Assembly: GCF_018861865.1 (NCBI RefSeq)
Contig: NZ_JAHLDV010000002.1
Span: forward strand, 62,001-126,000
Origin: Clostridium frigoris
Lineage (GTDB): Bacteria > Bacillota > Clostridia > Clostridiales > Clostridiaceae
DNA length: 64,000 bases
Reading direction: 5' to 3'
Below are positions 37,645 to 46,989 of the stretch, one piece after another. The position numbers and the translations under genes are program-made. How positions within the stretch are numbered: the first letter of the stretch is position 1; every line of letters starts with the position of its first letter. The notes under the pieces are model-generated. The model was not told the origin of the DNA. It ran no database searches and saw nothing but the letters and a program-made list of their open reading frames with translations.

Positions 37645-38830
37645 CTGAATTCACCTCATTTCCTGCAAGAGCTGCAAGTACTGCACCTCGAACTATAATT
37701 CCTTTTAATATTTTATCTTCAACAACCGCTACTGGTACAGGAGAATTGTGAATTACCTCAAACAAATCATTTAATGATAAATCTGGACGAACCACAGGAA
37801 CATCTGTAATCATAACATCATAAATATCTTTATTCCCATTTTTTACGGCTTCAGATGCAGCATCAGCAGTCACAACGCCAAGGAATTCTTTGTTTTTGTT
37901 AATAACATAAATGCTTGAAATTCCAACCTGTCTCATACGTTGAAGTGCTACTCGTGGACCATGTTTTTCTATATCGATAGTCTCTGGGCGTTTCATAACA
38001 TGCTGCGCAGAAAAAACCTTAGATCTATCTACATCTTCAACGAATTTCCTAACGTATTCATCAGCAGGATTTGTCATAATTTCTTCCGGAGTACCAATCT
38101 GCACTATTATTCCATCTTTCATAATTGCAATTTTGTCTCCTATTTTAAGTGCTTCATCTAAGTCATGTGTTATAAATAGAATTGTTTTTTTCATAGATGC
38201 CTGTAGATCTATAAGTTGGTCTTGCATTTCTTTACGAATGAGTGGATCCAATGCTGAAAAAGCTTCATCCATAAGTAGAACATCTGGATTATTAGCAAGA
38301 GCTCTTGCAAGGCCCACTCTTTGCTTCATCCCTCCTGATAATTGACTAGGATATTGATCCTCATAACCTACTAGTCCTACCAATTCAAGTGATTCAAGCG
38401 CTTTTTTCTTGATTTCATCTTTGTTCATTCCTTGTATTTCTAATCCAAATCCAGCATTCTCCCATACAGTTCGATGAGGAAACAAACCAAAGCCTTGGAA
38501 TACCATGCTTAATTTTTTTCTTCTGGTCTGCCTTAATTTGTTTTTATCCATTTTTGCTAAATCTTCACCATCTATTAATACACTACCGGCATTTGGTTCG
38601 ATTAGTCGATTAATTAATCTTACAAGAGTAGATTTTCCACTTCCTGATAATCCCATAATTACAAAAATTTCACCAGCATGTACTTCAAAAGATGCTCTAT
38701 TTACACCTACAGTCATTCCTGTTTCTTTTAAGATATCTGGTTTTATTTTTCCCTCTTCTAAGAGCTTTATTCCTTGTTTAGGGTTTTTACCAAAAATCTT
38801 AGTCAATCCCTTAACTTCAATTTTTAACAT
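37613..38830 (-). CDS. opuAA: Glycine betaine ABC transporter ATPase with CBS domains
   Basis: ATPase of 405 residues: Walker A GLSGSGKST near 59-67, signature LSGGMKQR, Walker B LLMDEAFSALD, then tandem CBS modules (about 270-390). In OpuA the CBS pair senses ionic strength and gates transport, so osmotic activation is expected. AAGAGGTGG precedes ATG. A short acidic Asp/Thr/Asn tail (NSDDTDTTNTNN) resembles the anionic tails of OpuAA. Confidence 0.95.
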   Translation of the reverse strand: MLKIEVKGLTKIFGKNPKQGIKLLEEGKIKPDILKETGMTVGVNRASFEVHAGEIFVIMGLSGSGKSTLVRLINRLIEPNAGSVLIDGEDLAKMDKNKLRQTRRKKLSMVFQGFGLFPHRTVWENAGFGLEIQGMNKDEIKKKALESLELVGLVGYEDQYPSQLSGGMKQRVGLARALANNPDVLLMDEAFSALDPLIRKEMQDQLIDLQASMKKTILFITHDLDEALKIGDKIAIMKDGIIVQIGTPEEIMTNPADEYVRKFVEDVDRSKVFSAQHVMKRPETIDIEKHGPRVALQRMRQVGISSIYVINKNKEFLGVVTADAASEAVKNGNKDIYDVMITDVPVVRPDLSLNDLFEVIHNSPVPVAVVEDKILKGIIVRGAVLAALAGNEVNSDDTDTTNTNN

Positions 38831-38865
38831 TTATCCACCTCTTTTAGTATTTAATCTAGGTCTTA

Positions 38866-38894
38866 ATTGTAACAAAATTAATTAAGAAATTCAA
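38866..38894 (-). promoter_or_regulatory. Promoter of the opuA operon
   Basis: On the minus strand TTGAAT (38889-38894), 17-bp spacer, TACAAT (38866-38871), about 36 bases before the opuAA start. The rest of the 38831-39302 gap is AT-rich; I see no gene in it. Confidence 0.55.
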
Positions 38895-39302
38895 ATTTAC
38901 GACAAGTATTGACAGTGAAGGATTTAAACCTTGCGACTATTTACTCCAGATAACCTTATTTAACTAAAGATTTATGTTGTTTATTGCTAGTATCTTATTA
39001 TTGTTATTAAATCCTATGAATTATTCGAATATAAAAATTTATAATTTAGGTTGTCATATTCTATAATAACCACTTTTCATGATAATTATTATTAAGAAAA
39101 GTACAAAATGGTATTTTAAAAATTTAACCATTATATTAGATAGAAATTATATTAAAAGAAACATGAAATATTTGATTATTATAGGTGATTAGCTTATGAT
39201 ATATATTGAATTAATAACATTACATGTAAGTATGTATTTAAAGAAAAATATACCGAAAAAAGAGCTAATATGATGAAAATTTTATATTTTAAGGAGAATA
39301 TT

Positions 39303-40313
39303 ATGAAAAACAAAAAAATACTATTAGCTAATAGCTTATTATTATTGGCATTATTGTTATTTATCCTAGTTCCATATTGGACGATTAAAATATTTGAATT
39401 AGCAAGACCAATAAATGGCAATGTTTCTTTGCTGCTTTCAGGTAGTGCTAGTGTTATAGCACTTGGTGGAATTGCTTTATTATATTGCATTATTACTAAA
39501 AGAAAGTTTAAAAATGTAATGGTAATAAAGAAAATATCTACAAAACAAGTTTACCTAACTATATTTGTATCGTTTGGTACTTACATTTTTGCTATGGGGA
39601 TTAACTCTATAAGTATGAAGTTATTTCCAGTTGCAATAAAAGATAGTACGCAAATATCAAATCTATTAAGTAGTAGTACAACGTTACTTGGATTATTAGT
39701 TGTAGTTTTGCTTCCAGCATTTTTTGAAGAAATATTTTTTAGAGGGATTTTTTTAGATGCTTATGAGGGGGTAAATAAAAAAATAAAATATTTTATAATA
39801 ACAGCAGTATTTGCAGCTTTTCATGGAAATGTAATGCAAATCATTTACGTGATGTTTTTAGGAATTGTTTTATTAATGGTTAGGGAGTATACAGGATCAA
39901 TCGTTGGAAGTATGACACTTCATGCAGCAAATAATGCAATATCATTTATTTTAAGTAAGGTATTAATGAATTATATGAACACCGGGCTTGAAAGTAGTGT
40001 TTCAAAATCAGCACAGCAAGCTAATGTTAGCTACGTAGCAGTGTTACTTCAAGCATCAATATTCTTTCTACTTGGGGGTGCTATACTATACAAAAATTTA
40101 AGAAAACTTAAAGAATATAAAGACGCAGATATTAGAGCTAAAGGAATAGAGCTGGGAGAAACTAATGATTCTTTAAAATACGTAGCACGAGATGAAGAAT
40201 ATATGGTAATATGTGGAGAAACAAATAGTGGAAAAGTTGCAGGTTTAACAAAATATATACCATTGGTTATATACTTTGTTTCTATGGCTCAGTTGGTTTT
40301 AAGAAAATATTAA
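39303..40313 (+). CDS. CPBP (CAAX-like) intramembrane metalloprotease
   Basis: A 336-residue membrane protein with about eight hydrophobic segments. The Abi/CPBP catalytic set is present: EE-x3-R (Glu142, Glu143, Arg147 in FFEEIFFRGIF), FAAFHGN (His174) and SMTLHAANN (His207, Asn210/211). Family members cleave prenylated or membrane proteins or protect against bacteriocins. ATG 39303 has AAGGAG 7 bases upstream; the earlier ATG does not. It is followed 24 bp later by add. Confidence 0.9.
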   Translation: MKNKKILLANSLLLLALLLFILVPYWTIKIFELARPINGNVSLLLSGSASVIALGGIALLYCIITKRKFKNVMVIKKISTKQVYLTIFVSFGTYIFAMGINSISMKLFPVAIKDSTQISNLLSSSTTLLGLLVVVLLPAFFEEIFFRGIFLDAYEGVNKKIKYFIITAVFAAFHGNVMQIIYVMFLGIVLLMVREYTGSIVGSMTLHAANNAISFILSKVLMNYMNTGLESSVSKSAQQANVSYVAVLLQASIFFLLGGAILYKNLRKLKEYKDADIRAKGIELGETNDSLKYVARDEEYMVICGETNSGKVAGLTKYIPLVIYFVSMAQLVLRKY

Positions 40314-40337
40314 GCTGATATGAAAAGGAGATAATAT

Positions 40338-41330
40338 ATGAAATATAAAGATTTACCAAAAATTGACTTGCATTGCCATTTAGATGGTAGTGTTAGACCG
40401 GAAACGATAATTGATATAGCTTTGATCGAGGGTATAAAAATTCCTTATTATGATGTTTGTAATATAACAAAAGAATTGACGGCCCCTGAGGAATGCAAGT
40501 CTCTTGATGAATATTTAAAAATGTTCGTAATTCCAAACTTAGTAATGCAGTCAAAAGAAAGTTTAAGAAGAATTACATTTGAACTTCTTGAAGACTGTGC
40601 TAAAGAAAATGTAAAATATATTGAAGTAAGATTTGCACCATTACTTCATGTAAATAATGGCTTAACTGTAAGCGAGGTAATAGAGAGCGTAATCTTTGGA
40701 ATTAAAGATGCAGAAGAAAGATATGATATAAAAGGAAATGTAATACTTTGTTGCATGCGATTTATGTCAAAAGATAAAGCAGTTGAAGTTGTGGAGGCAG
40801 GAGCAAAGTATATATTTAAAGGTGTAGTTGCTATAGACTTATGTGGAGCTGAAGATGAGGGGTTTTGCAAAAAGTTCATAGAACCTATAGCACTTGCTAG
40901 AAAATATGGGTATAGAGTAACTATCCATGCAGGTGAAACAGGAATAGGTGAAAATGTAATCGAAGCAGTAGAACTTTTGGGGGCAGAAAGAATTGGCCAT
41001 GGCGTATTTATTAAAGACTGTATTGAGGCTTACAATATTGTAAAAGATAAAAAAATAACTCTTGAAATGTGTATAACAAGTAATATTCAAACTAAGGCAG
41101 TTGATGTGATAAAGAGCCACCCAATTTACAATTTTTATAATGACGGAATAAAAATAACAGTAAATACTGACAATAGAACTGTGTCAAACACAAATATGAC
41201 AAAGGAATGCAAAATTTTATTTGATGAATTTAACATTACTTTCGATGATTATAAACAAATATACTTTAATAGTGTAAATGCAGCTTTTGTTAATTTAGAA
41301 ACAAAGAAAGTGTTAAGAAGTTATATTTAA
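40338..41330 (+). CDS. add: Adenosine deaminase
   Basis: Zinc hydrolase of 330 residues converting adenosine to inosine in purine salvage. Metal and catalytic motifs: LHCHLDGS near 11-18, VTIHAGETG near 194-202 with the catalytic Glu, RIGHGV and the C-terminal NTDNRTVSNTN, the form seen in Firmicutes. AAAGGAG precedes ATG. Its TAA stop is supplied by the first bases of repeat copy 2, so the protein end (LRSYI) may have been altered by that insertion. Confidence 0.93.
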   Translation: MKYKDLPKIDLHCHLDGSVRPETIIDIALIEGIKIPYYDVCNITKELTAPEECKSLDEYLKMFVIPNLVMQSKESLRRITFELLEDCAKENVKYIEVRFAPLLHVNNGLTVSEVIESVIFGIKDAEERYDIKGNVILCCMRFMSKDKAVEVVEAGAKYIFKGVVAIDLCGAEDEGFCKKFIEPIALARKYGYRVTIHAGETGIGENVIEAVELLGAERIGHGVFIKDCIEAYNIVKDKKITLEMCITSNIQTKAVDVIKSHPIYNFYNDGIKITVNTDNRTVSNTNMTKECKILFDEFNITFDDYKQIYFNSVNAAFVNLETKKVLRSYI

Positions 41331-41459
41331 CGACATCTCAGAAGGAAAATCTCACATTTATATAAGTGGGAGTTAATTACCTTAGCAGAAGTAAAGTTTA
41401 AGTTGGAATATAAATATCCTTCTTAAGTCGTTAATGCATCTCATAAGGGGATGATTTAA
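41328..41459. repeat. Dispersed structured repeat, copy 2 (132 bp)
   Basis: Colinear with copy 1 at 3538-3672. It starts TAACGACATCTCAGAAGG and carries TATAAGTGGGAGTTA, CCTTCTTAAGTCGTTAATG and GGGGATGATTTAA. The closing stem survives with two mismatches. The 3' hairpin is rebuilt with different bases (CATCTC ataag GGGATG). It abuts the add stop and ends 26 bp before the rhomboid start. Confidence 0.8.
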
Positions 41460-41485
41460 GTATGAATTAAAATGGAGGATAAAAA

Positions 41486-42058
41486 ATGTTTGGGAAACTA
41501 AAGAAAATACAGTATAATTCACCTGTTATTTTGACTTTTACGGGATTAGCACTTGTAAGCTATCTATTAAGCTATTTAACAAATGGAACGCTTAATAGAG
41601 TAATATTTTCAAATTACAGAACTTCTTTTTTGGACCCAATGCAATATATAAGATTATTTTCTTATATATTGGGTCATGCTAATTGGGACCATTTTTCAGG
41701 TAATTTTATTATAATCTTGATAATAGGACCAATGCTAGAAGAAAAGTATGGTTCAAAAGTTTTAGTGCAGTTAATACTCGTAACAGCTTTAGTTACAGGT
41801 CTAATAAATACAATCTTCTCAAATGATGCACTTTTAGGGGCGAGTGGTATTGTCTATATGTTTATTATTTTAAGTTCATTTACAAATGCGAAAAAAGGGA
41901 AAATCCCATTAACTTTAATTATTGTGTTTTTCGTATTCATTGGTAGGGAGATTTTTGTAGGAGCTTTTTCTCAGGATAATATATCTCAATTTGCACATAT
42001 TATCGGTGGAATATGTGGAGCACTATTTGCGTGGTGGGTAAATACTATCTCCAACTAA
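41486..42058 (+). CDS. Rhomboid-family intramembrane serine protease
   Basis: A 190-residue polytopic protein with about six helices. Rhomboid signature: LGHANWDHFSGN (His64, His69, Asn73) in helix 2, catalytic Ser120 in LLGASGIVYMF, and catalytic His171 in FAHIIGGICGALFAW. No extra cytosolic domain. TGGAGG precedes ATG. It is bracketed by repeat copy 2 upstream and a repeat fragment that begins at its stop codon. Substrates unknown. Confidence 0.9.
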   Translation: MFGKLKKIQYNSPVILTFTGLALVSYLLSYLTNGTLNRVIFSNYRTSFLDPMQYIRLFSYILGHANWDHFSGNFIIILIIGPMLEEKYGSKVLVQLILVTALVTGLINTIFSNDALLGASGIVYMFIILSSFTNAKKGKIPLTLIIVFFVFIGREIFVGAFSQDNISQFAHIIGGICGALFAWWVNTISN

Positions 42059-42079
42059 AGTCGTTAATATTACAGCTGT
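42058..42079. repeat. 3' fragment of the dispersed repeat
   Basis: AAGTCGTTAATATTACAGCT matches the 3' part of copy 1 (AAGTCGTTAATGTTGCAGCT) at 18 of 20 bases. It begins within the rhomboid stop codon. Only the right end is present. Confidence 0.6.
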
Positions 42080-42185
42080 ATTAACTTTTGTTTCAGCAAT
42101 ATCATTAATGTTTTCTCATATGATTTCATAATTAATCATAAAAAATTGAACTTTATATTATAATTATGATAAACTAATTTATATA

Positions 42186-42236
42186 ATCCCTGTAGTAACT
42201 TAAATATAAGTATCTATAGGGAGTATATATTTTTTT
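42186..42236 (+). terminator. Leader or terminator hairpin upstream of the OYE gene
   Basis: ATCCCTGTAGTAACTT pairs with AAGTATCTATAGGGAGT (42208-42224) and runs into TATATTTTTTTG, 130 bp before the OYE start. It either ends the rhomboid transcript or attenuates the OYE gene. The rest of the 42059-42366 gap has no gene. Confidence 0.5.
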
Positions 42237-42366
42237 GCTGTTATAAGGGACATTCAAGTAAATAACAAGGCAGTATAGAATTTAAGAGTTATAAAGGTTA
42301 TACTATAGTTAAATACAATTTAATAATAAAAAATAATAAAATAATTAACTATATGGAGGTAATTAA

Positions 42367-43359
42367 ATGTCTTTTTTGCTTAAACCTTTGGAAAATTGTA
42401 AATTAACTTTAAATAATAGATTGGTTATGCCACCAATGGCTACGTCAAAATCAGAGCAGAATGGTATGGTAAGCAAAGATATATTAGATTATTATGATGA
42501 AAAATCAAAGGGTGGATATATCTCACTTATTATTATAGAACACAGTTTTATTACACTCGCTGGAAAGGCTAGTGAAAGACAACTTTCTATCGCAGAGGAT
42601 ACTACCATTGAAGGGTTAAAAGCATTATCTAGTATTATTCATAAAAACGGATCTAAAACAGTAATGCAAATTAACCATGGTGGAAGTGCAACAAGCAAAG
42701 AAATTACAGGGCTTAATCCAGTAGGTCCATCGGCTATTATAAATCCAAATTCAAGTAGTGTACCAGAGGAACTTTCAATAAATGAAATTAAAAACATTAT
42801 TTTAGAATTTAAAAATGCTGCAAGGCGTGTTAAAGAAGCTGGATTTGATGGTGTAGAGATTCATTCTGCTCATGGTTATCTTCTAAATCAGTTCTTTTCC
42901 CCTTTAACTAACAAGAGAAACGACGAATATGGTGGAGATTTACTTTCTAGAATTAAAATACATTTAGATATTATTAAAGCTGTACGCGATGTTGTTGGGG
43001 AGGATTTTCCGGTTCTTCTAAGGCTTGGTGCTAGCGATAATATGGAGGGTGGTATTACAATTGAAGATAGTAAAATTGCAGCAGTAGCTTTTGAGAAGGC
43101 GGGTGTAGACATTCTTGATATTTCTGGAGGCTTTTGCAGGTTTATTATTCCAGGTAACATTAGCCAAGGTTATTTTTCACCGTTAACCAAGGCCATAAAA
43201 GAAGTTGTGTCTATTCCAGTTTTACTTGCTGGTGGAATTACAAAGGTCGCGGCGGCTGAAAGTCTTTTGTCTTCTAGAAAAGCTGACCTTATTGGCGTAG
43301 CTAGGGCTATATATAAAGATTCTAAGTGGGCAGAAAAGGCAATAAAAAGTTTCAAATAA
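42367..43359 (+). CDS. NADH:flavin oxidoreductase, Old Yellow Enzyme family
   Basis: FMN-dependent ene-reductase-type TIM barrel of 330 residues. Landmarks: NRLVMPPMAT near 18-27, VMQINHGG near 99-106, the long loop GFDGVEIHSAHGYLLNQFFS with substrate-binding His, TNKRNDEYGG, and the phosphate loop IPVLLAGGI near 282-290. The C-terminal 4Fe-4S and NADH domains of 2,4-dienoyl-CoA reductases are absent, so it is single domain. ATGGAGG precedes ATG. A decayed relative (NamA tail) lies at 6617-6814. Confidence 0.92.
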   Translation: MSFLLKPLENCKLTLNNRLVMPPMATSKSEQNGMVSKDILDYYDEKSKGGYISLIIIEHSFITLAGKASERQLSIAEDTTIEGLKALSSIIHKNGSKTVMQINHGGSATSKEITGLNPVGPSAIINPNSSSVPEELSINEIKNIILEFKNAARRVKEAGFDGVEIHSAHGYLLNQFFSPLTNKRNDEYGGDLLSRIKIHLDIIKAVRDVVGEDFPVLLRLGASDNMEGGITIEDSKIAAVAFEKAGVDILDISGGFCRFIIPGNISQGYFSPLTKAIKEVVSIPVLLAGGITKVAAAESLLSSRKADLIGVARAIYKDSKWAEKAIKSFK

Positions 43360-43416
43360 GAATATTCAAATAAACTATTATCTAATGGTAAACTATAAAT
43401 CTTCACATGTTGAAGG

Positions 43417-43450
43417 AAAGCACAGTTTTTTTATAAATTGTGCTTTTTAT
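43417..43450 (+). terminator. Terminator after the OYE gene
   Basis: AAAGCACA (43417-43424) pairs with TGTGCTTT (43439-43446), followed by T-rich sequence. Confidence 0.75.
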
Positions 43451-43612
43451 TTATTTTTGTAAACAATTTAGTATCTCGTGTATAAATAACAGTTATTTAA
43501 GCTAAAATATGGTATAATATAAGGTGAATAGAAATCGTGCATGGTTGGATAAAATAAACGAGGAACTTTTATTTATATGTTTCCTGGATGCTTAAGAAGG
43601 AAGGAAAATAAG

Positions 43613-43915
43613 ATGATAATGCTTCAGAAAATATATAAACTTTGTGAATGCTTTGAAAAACAAGATAGAAAAACAGGTATTATGAAATTAATAAATAAGG
43701 GCTACAGTGAAAGTACCTCAATTAAATATTATAATATATGGCGAAGGCATTATATGGATTCCAATAGTAAAGATCTTATGGTTTCAGGTATTTATATAGA
43801 AACGCGCAGAGAAAGAAAACTTTTAGAAGAGTGTACATTTTTGGAACGTCAAAGGTATCTTGAAGCATTAAGTAAAGAGCAACTTATAAAAATAACACAA
43901 GCAGTGCTTAAATAA
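43613..43915 (+). CDS. Hypothetical protein (100 aa), possible HTH
   Basis: Small basic protein beginning MIMLQKIYKLCECFEKQDRK. Residues about 21-45 (KTGIMKLINKGYSESTSIKYYN) could form a helix-turn-helix, but I do not recognise the family. ATG 43613 has AAGGAAGG 8 bases upstream; the ATG at 43577 lacks a site. A TATAAT lies near 43514. It precedes clpB by 200 bp containing a large hairpin. Confidence 0.55.
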   Translation: MIMLQKIYKLCECFEKQDRKTGIMKLINKGYSESTSIKYYNIWRRHYMDSNSKDLMVSGIYIETRRERKLLEECTFLERQRYLEALSKEQLIKITQAVLK

Positions 43916-43986
43916 TATAAAAGATTATCTATGAAGTAATAGAAAATTAAAACTATAACAGATTCTTAAAATAGACAAAGATATAG

Positions 43987-44040
43987 TCACTATAATAACT
44001 TGAAGCATCGACACAGGAGATGATTAAGTTATTATAGTGA
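43987..44040. repeat. 15-bp inverted repeat upstream of clpB
   Basis: TCACTATAATAACTT (43987-44001) and AAGTTATTATAGTGA (44026-44040) are perfect arms around a 24-base loop. The loop and start of the right arm (GCATC...AGGAGATGATTAAG) resemble the 3' end of the dispersed repeats. It sits just upstream of the clpB promoter and may end the previous transcript. Confidence 0.7.
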
Positions 44041-44051
44041 TTAATTATACC

Positions 44052-44079
44052 TTGAAATATTGCGGAAAAAATCTATAAT
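44052..44079 (+). promoter_or_regulatory. clpB: clpB promoter (sigma-A type)
   Basis: TTGAAA (44052-44057), 16-bp spacer, TATAAT (44074-44079), 36 bp before the clpB ATG. I find no CIRCE element and no tandem CtsR heptamers around it. Confidence 0.65.
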
Positions 44080-44115
44080 ATGGTAATAGTTTAATAAAAA
44101 GGGAGGATTACATAC

Positions 44116-46728
44116 ATGGATGTAGAAAAATTAACCGTAAAGGTTCAACAATCATTAAATGAGGCTCAATCATTAGCTGTAAAAAATAATCATCAACAGG
44201 TAGATACGGTGCATTTATTTGCAGCACTTATAGCTCAAGAGGATGGACTTATTCCTAATATATTTAGCAAAATGGGAGTGGATATAACTAGTCTAAATAT
44301 GGATATTAAAAATGAACTCTCAAGGATGCCAAAAGTTACAGGTAGTGGTGCTGATAGTGGCTCTGTATATGCCACAAGAAGACTTGATGAGGTTTTTGTT
44401 CGTGCTGAAGATGAAGCTAAAAAATTTAAAGATTCATTTATAAGTGTTGAACATGTGATGCTTGGACTTATGGATGTAAAAACTAAAGAGATAGCAGATA
44501 TATTAAAAAAATTCAATATAACTAAAGATGCATTTTTAAGTGTGCTCTCTAGCGTCCGTGGAAATCAAAGAGTAGATACTGTGGATCCAGAAGGTACTTA
44601 TGAGGCATTAGTCAAATATGGATCAAATCTTGTGGAGCAAGCTAAAAAACATAAATTAGATCCAGTAATTGGACGTGATGAGGAAATTAGGAGAGTTATA
44701 AGAATACTTTCTAGAAGAACTAAAAATAATCCAGTACTTATAGGAGAACCAGGAGTTGGTAAAACTGCTATAGTTGAGGGTCTTGCACAAAGAATTGTAA
44801 AGGGAGATGTACCGGAAGGTCTTAAGAATAAAATAATATTTTCTTTAGACATGGGAGCACTTATTGCTGGTGCTAAATTTAAAGGTGAGTTTGAGGAAAG
44901 ACTTAAAGCAGTTCTTAAAGAAGTAGAAACTAGTGAAGGTAAAATAATTTTATTTATAGATGAAATTCACAACATTGTTGGAGCAGGTAAATCAGAGGGT
45001 TCTATGGATGCTGGAAATATGATTAAACCACTTCTTGCAAGAGGAAGTCTTCATTGCATTGGAGCAACTACTTTTGATGAATATAGAAAGTATTTAGAAA
45101 AAGATAAAGCTTTAGAGAGAAGATTTCAACCAGTAACTATTGACGAACCAACAGTTGAAGATTCTGTGTCAATACTTAGAGGCCTTAAAGAAAAATTTGA
45201 AATATACCACGGCATAAGGATTCATGATTCTGCGATTGTTGCAGCAGCAAAATTATCAGATAGATATATAACGGCAAGATTTCTACCGGATAAGGCAATA
45301 GATCTTATAGATGAAGCTTGTTCAATGATAAGAACTGATATTGATAGTATGCCAACTGAAATGGACATGATTAAACGTAAGGTATTTCAATTAGAAATTG
45401 AGAAAAAGGCATTATCTAAAGAAAATGATGATGCTTCAAAGAAAAGGCTTATAGCACTTGAGAAAGAGTTAAGTAATTTAAAAGATAAAGATAATCAAAT
45501 GACAGCAAAATATGAAAAAGAAAAATCTAAGATAGTTGAAATCAGAAATTTAAAAGCAGAGCTAGATGTTGCAAGAGGCGATATAGAAAAATCTGAAAGA
45601 GAGTATGATTTAAATAAAGTAGCAGAACTTAAATACGGAGTAATTCCAAAGTTAGAGGCCAAGATAAAAGAGAAAGAAGCAGACATTCATCAAAATAATG
45701 AAACTGCTATGCTTAAAGAAGAGGTAACAGAAAAGGAAATAGCACAGATAGTATCAAAGTGGACGGGTATACCTGTAACAAATCTTGAAGAAGGTGAAAG
45801 AGAAAAGCTTTTAAGGCTTGAAGACGATTTAACAAAAAGAGTAATTGGTCAAAATGAAGCTGTAACTGCGGTTTCAAATGCAGTAATAAGGGCAAGAGCA
45901 GGCCTCAAAGATCCTAAAAGACCTATTGGTTCATTTATATTTCTTGGACCTACTGGTGTGGGGAAAACTCAGCTTGCTAAAACACTAGCCGAAATTTTAT
46001 TTGAGAGTAGTGATAATATAATAAGAATAGATATGTCAGAGTATATGGAGAAATACTCGGTGTCAAGACTTATAGGCGCTCCACCAGGCTATGTAGGTTA
46101 CGAGGAGGGTGGCCAGCTTACAGAAGCTGTTAGACGTAAACCTTATAGTGTAGTATTGTTTGATGAAATAGAAAAAGCTCATGAAGATGTGTTTAATATA
46201 TTTTTACAGATATTAGATGATGGACGATTAACTGACAATCAGGGCAAGATAGTTAATTTTAAAAACTGTATAATAATAATGACTTCAAATATTGGAAGTA
46301 ACTATCTCTTAGAAAATAAAGAAAGTGGCGGTATTGAGAAGAGCATTCGGGATAAGGTTATGAGTGAACTTAAGTCTAAATTTAAACCGGAATTTCTAAA
46401 TAGGTTGGATGATATTATATTATTTAAGCCTTTAGAAACAAAGGAAATAGAAGGAATAGTTGATATATTCCTTGCTGATATTCAAAATAGGCTTAAGGAT
46501 AAGAATATATTAATGAAAGTTACTACAGCTGCTAAAAAACTTATGGCAGATGAAGGATATGATCCAGTTTATGGAGCACGTCCACTAAAGAGATATATTG
46601 AAAATGTTTTGGAAACAGCTATTTCAAAAAAGATTATTAAGGGAGACATAAATGATGGTTCTATCATTGGTGTAGATGTTAAAGATGATCAAATTGTTAT
46701 AGAAAAAATAAGTAACGCTATAAAATAG
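44116..46728 (+). CDS. clpB: ATP-dependent disaggregase ClpB
   Basis: Hexameric AAA+ chaperone of 870 residues that rescues aggregated proteins with DnaK. Order: N-terminal Clp_N repeats (about 1-145), NBD1 with Walker A GEPGVGKT near 210, the ClpB-specific coiled-coil middle domain (about 405-530), NBD2 with GPTGVGKT near 612, and the C-terminal D2-small domain with [11 protein letters not shown]. No ClpP-binding loop is apparent, as expected. GGGAGG precedes ATG. Monocistronic. Confidence 0.97.
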   Translation: MDVEKLTVKVQQSLNEAQSLAVKNNHQQVDTVHLFAALIAQEDGLIPNIFSKMGVDITSLNMDIKNELSRMPKVTGSGADSGSVYATRRLDEVFVRAEDEAKKFKDSFISVEHVMLGLMDVKTKEIADILKKFNITKDAFLSVLSSVRGNQRVDTVDPEGTYEALVKYGSNLVEQAKKHKLDPVIGRDEEIRRVIRILSRRTKNNPVLIGEPGVGKTAIVEGLAQRIVKGDVPEGLKNKIIFSLDMGALIAGAKFKGEFEERLKAVLKEVETSEGKIILFIDEIHNIVGAGKSEGSMDAGNMIKPLLARGSLHCIGATTFDEYRKYLEKDKALERRFQPVTIDEPTVEDSVSILRGLKEKFEIYHGIRIHDSAIVAAAKLSDRYITARFLPDKAIDLIDEACSMIRTDIDSMPTEMDMIKRKVFQLEIEKKALSKENDDASKKRLIALEKELSNLKDKDNQMTAKYEKEKSKIVEIRNLKAELDVARGDIEKSEREYDLNKVAELKYGVIPKLEAKIKEKEADIHQNNETAMLKEEVTEKEIAQIVSKWTGIPVTNLEEGEREKLLRLEDDLTKRVIGQNEAVTAVSNAVIRARAGLKDPKRPIGSFIFLGPTGVGKTQLAKTLAEILFESSDNIIRIDMSEYMEKYSVSRLIGAPPGYVGYEEGGQLTEAVRRKPYSVVLFDEIEKAHEDVFNIFLQILDDGRLTDNQGKIVNFKNCIIIMTSNIGSNYLLENKESGGIEKSIRDKVMSELKSKFKPEFLNRLDDIILFKPLETKEIEGIVDIFLADIQNRLKDKNILMKVTTAAKKLMADEGYDPVYGARPLKRYIENVLETAISKKIIKGDINDGSIIGVDVKDDQIVIEKISNAIK

Positions 46729-46752
46729 TATTTAACTTAATGTAAGCTGAGA

Positions 46753-46783
46753 AAAGGATGTCTAAAGTGGCATTCTTTTTTTT
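46753..46783 (+). terminator. Terminator after clpB
   Basis: AAAGGATGTC (46753-46762) pairs with GGCATTCTTT (46769-46778, two G-T pairs), then a T run. Confidence 0.8.
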
Positions 46784-46889
46784 GTATAAGCAAAATAATT
46801 TATAGGGTTGGATATCTAGTATTGTAAAGAAAAAGGTAATGAGGTTTGGTGAATTTTAAAATAAGTTATAAATAAATATTAAATTATCA

Positions 46890-46954
46890 AATAGCTTTTA
46901 ATTGTAAACTAAATTATTAAAATAGTTTACAATTAAAAGCTATTGCTTTATTAT
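46890..46954 (+). promoter_or_regulatory. BirA operator in a 22-bp palindrome, overlapping the bio promoter
   Basis: Perfect 22-bp inverted repeat (46890-46911 with 46923-46944). Its inner part, TTGTAAACTA-N11-TAGTTTACAA, matches the known BirA operator pattern. The right arm overlaps a promoter: TTTACA (46926-46931), 17-bp spacer, TATTAT (46949-46954). Biotin-loaded BirA would block transcription of bioYBDA. The palindrome extends well past the usual operator arms. Confidence 0.85.
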
Positions 46955-46989
46955 ATAGTATATACCAATTGTATTGAGGAGGAGTATTC

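Noticed and set aside
43920-44110. CtsR or CIRCE heat-shock operator at clpB
   Set aside because: AGACAAAGATATAGTCAC superficially recalls a CtsR tandem heptamer, but the spacing and second heptamer do not fit, and no GAGTGCTAA-type CIRCE dyad is present.
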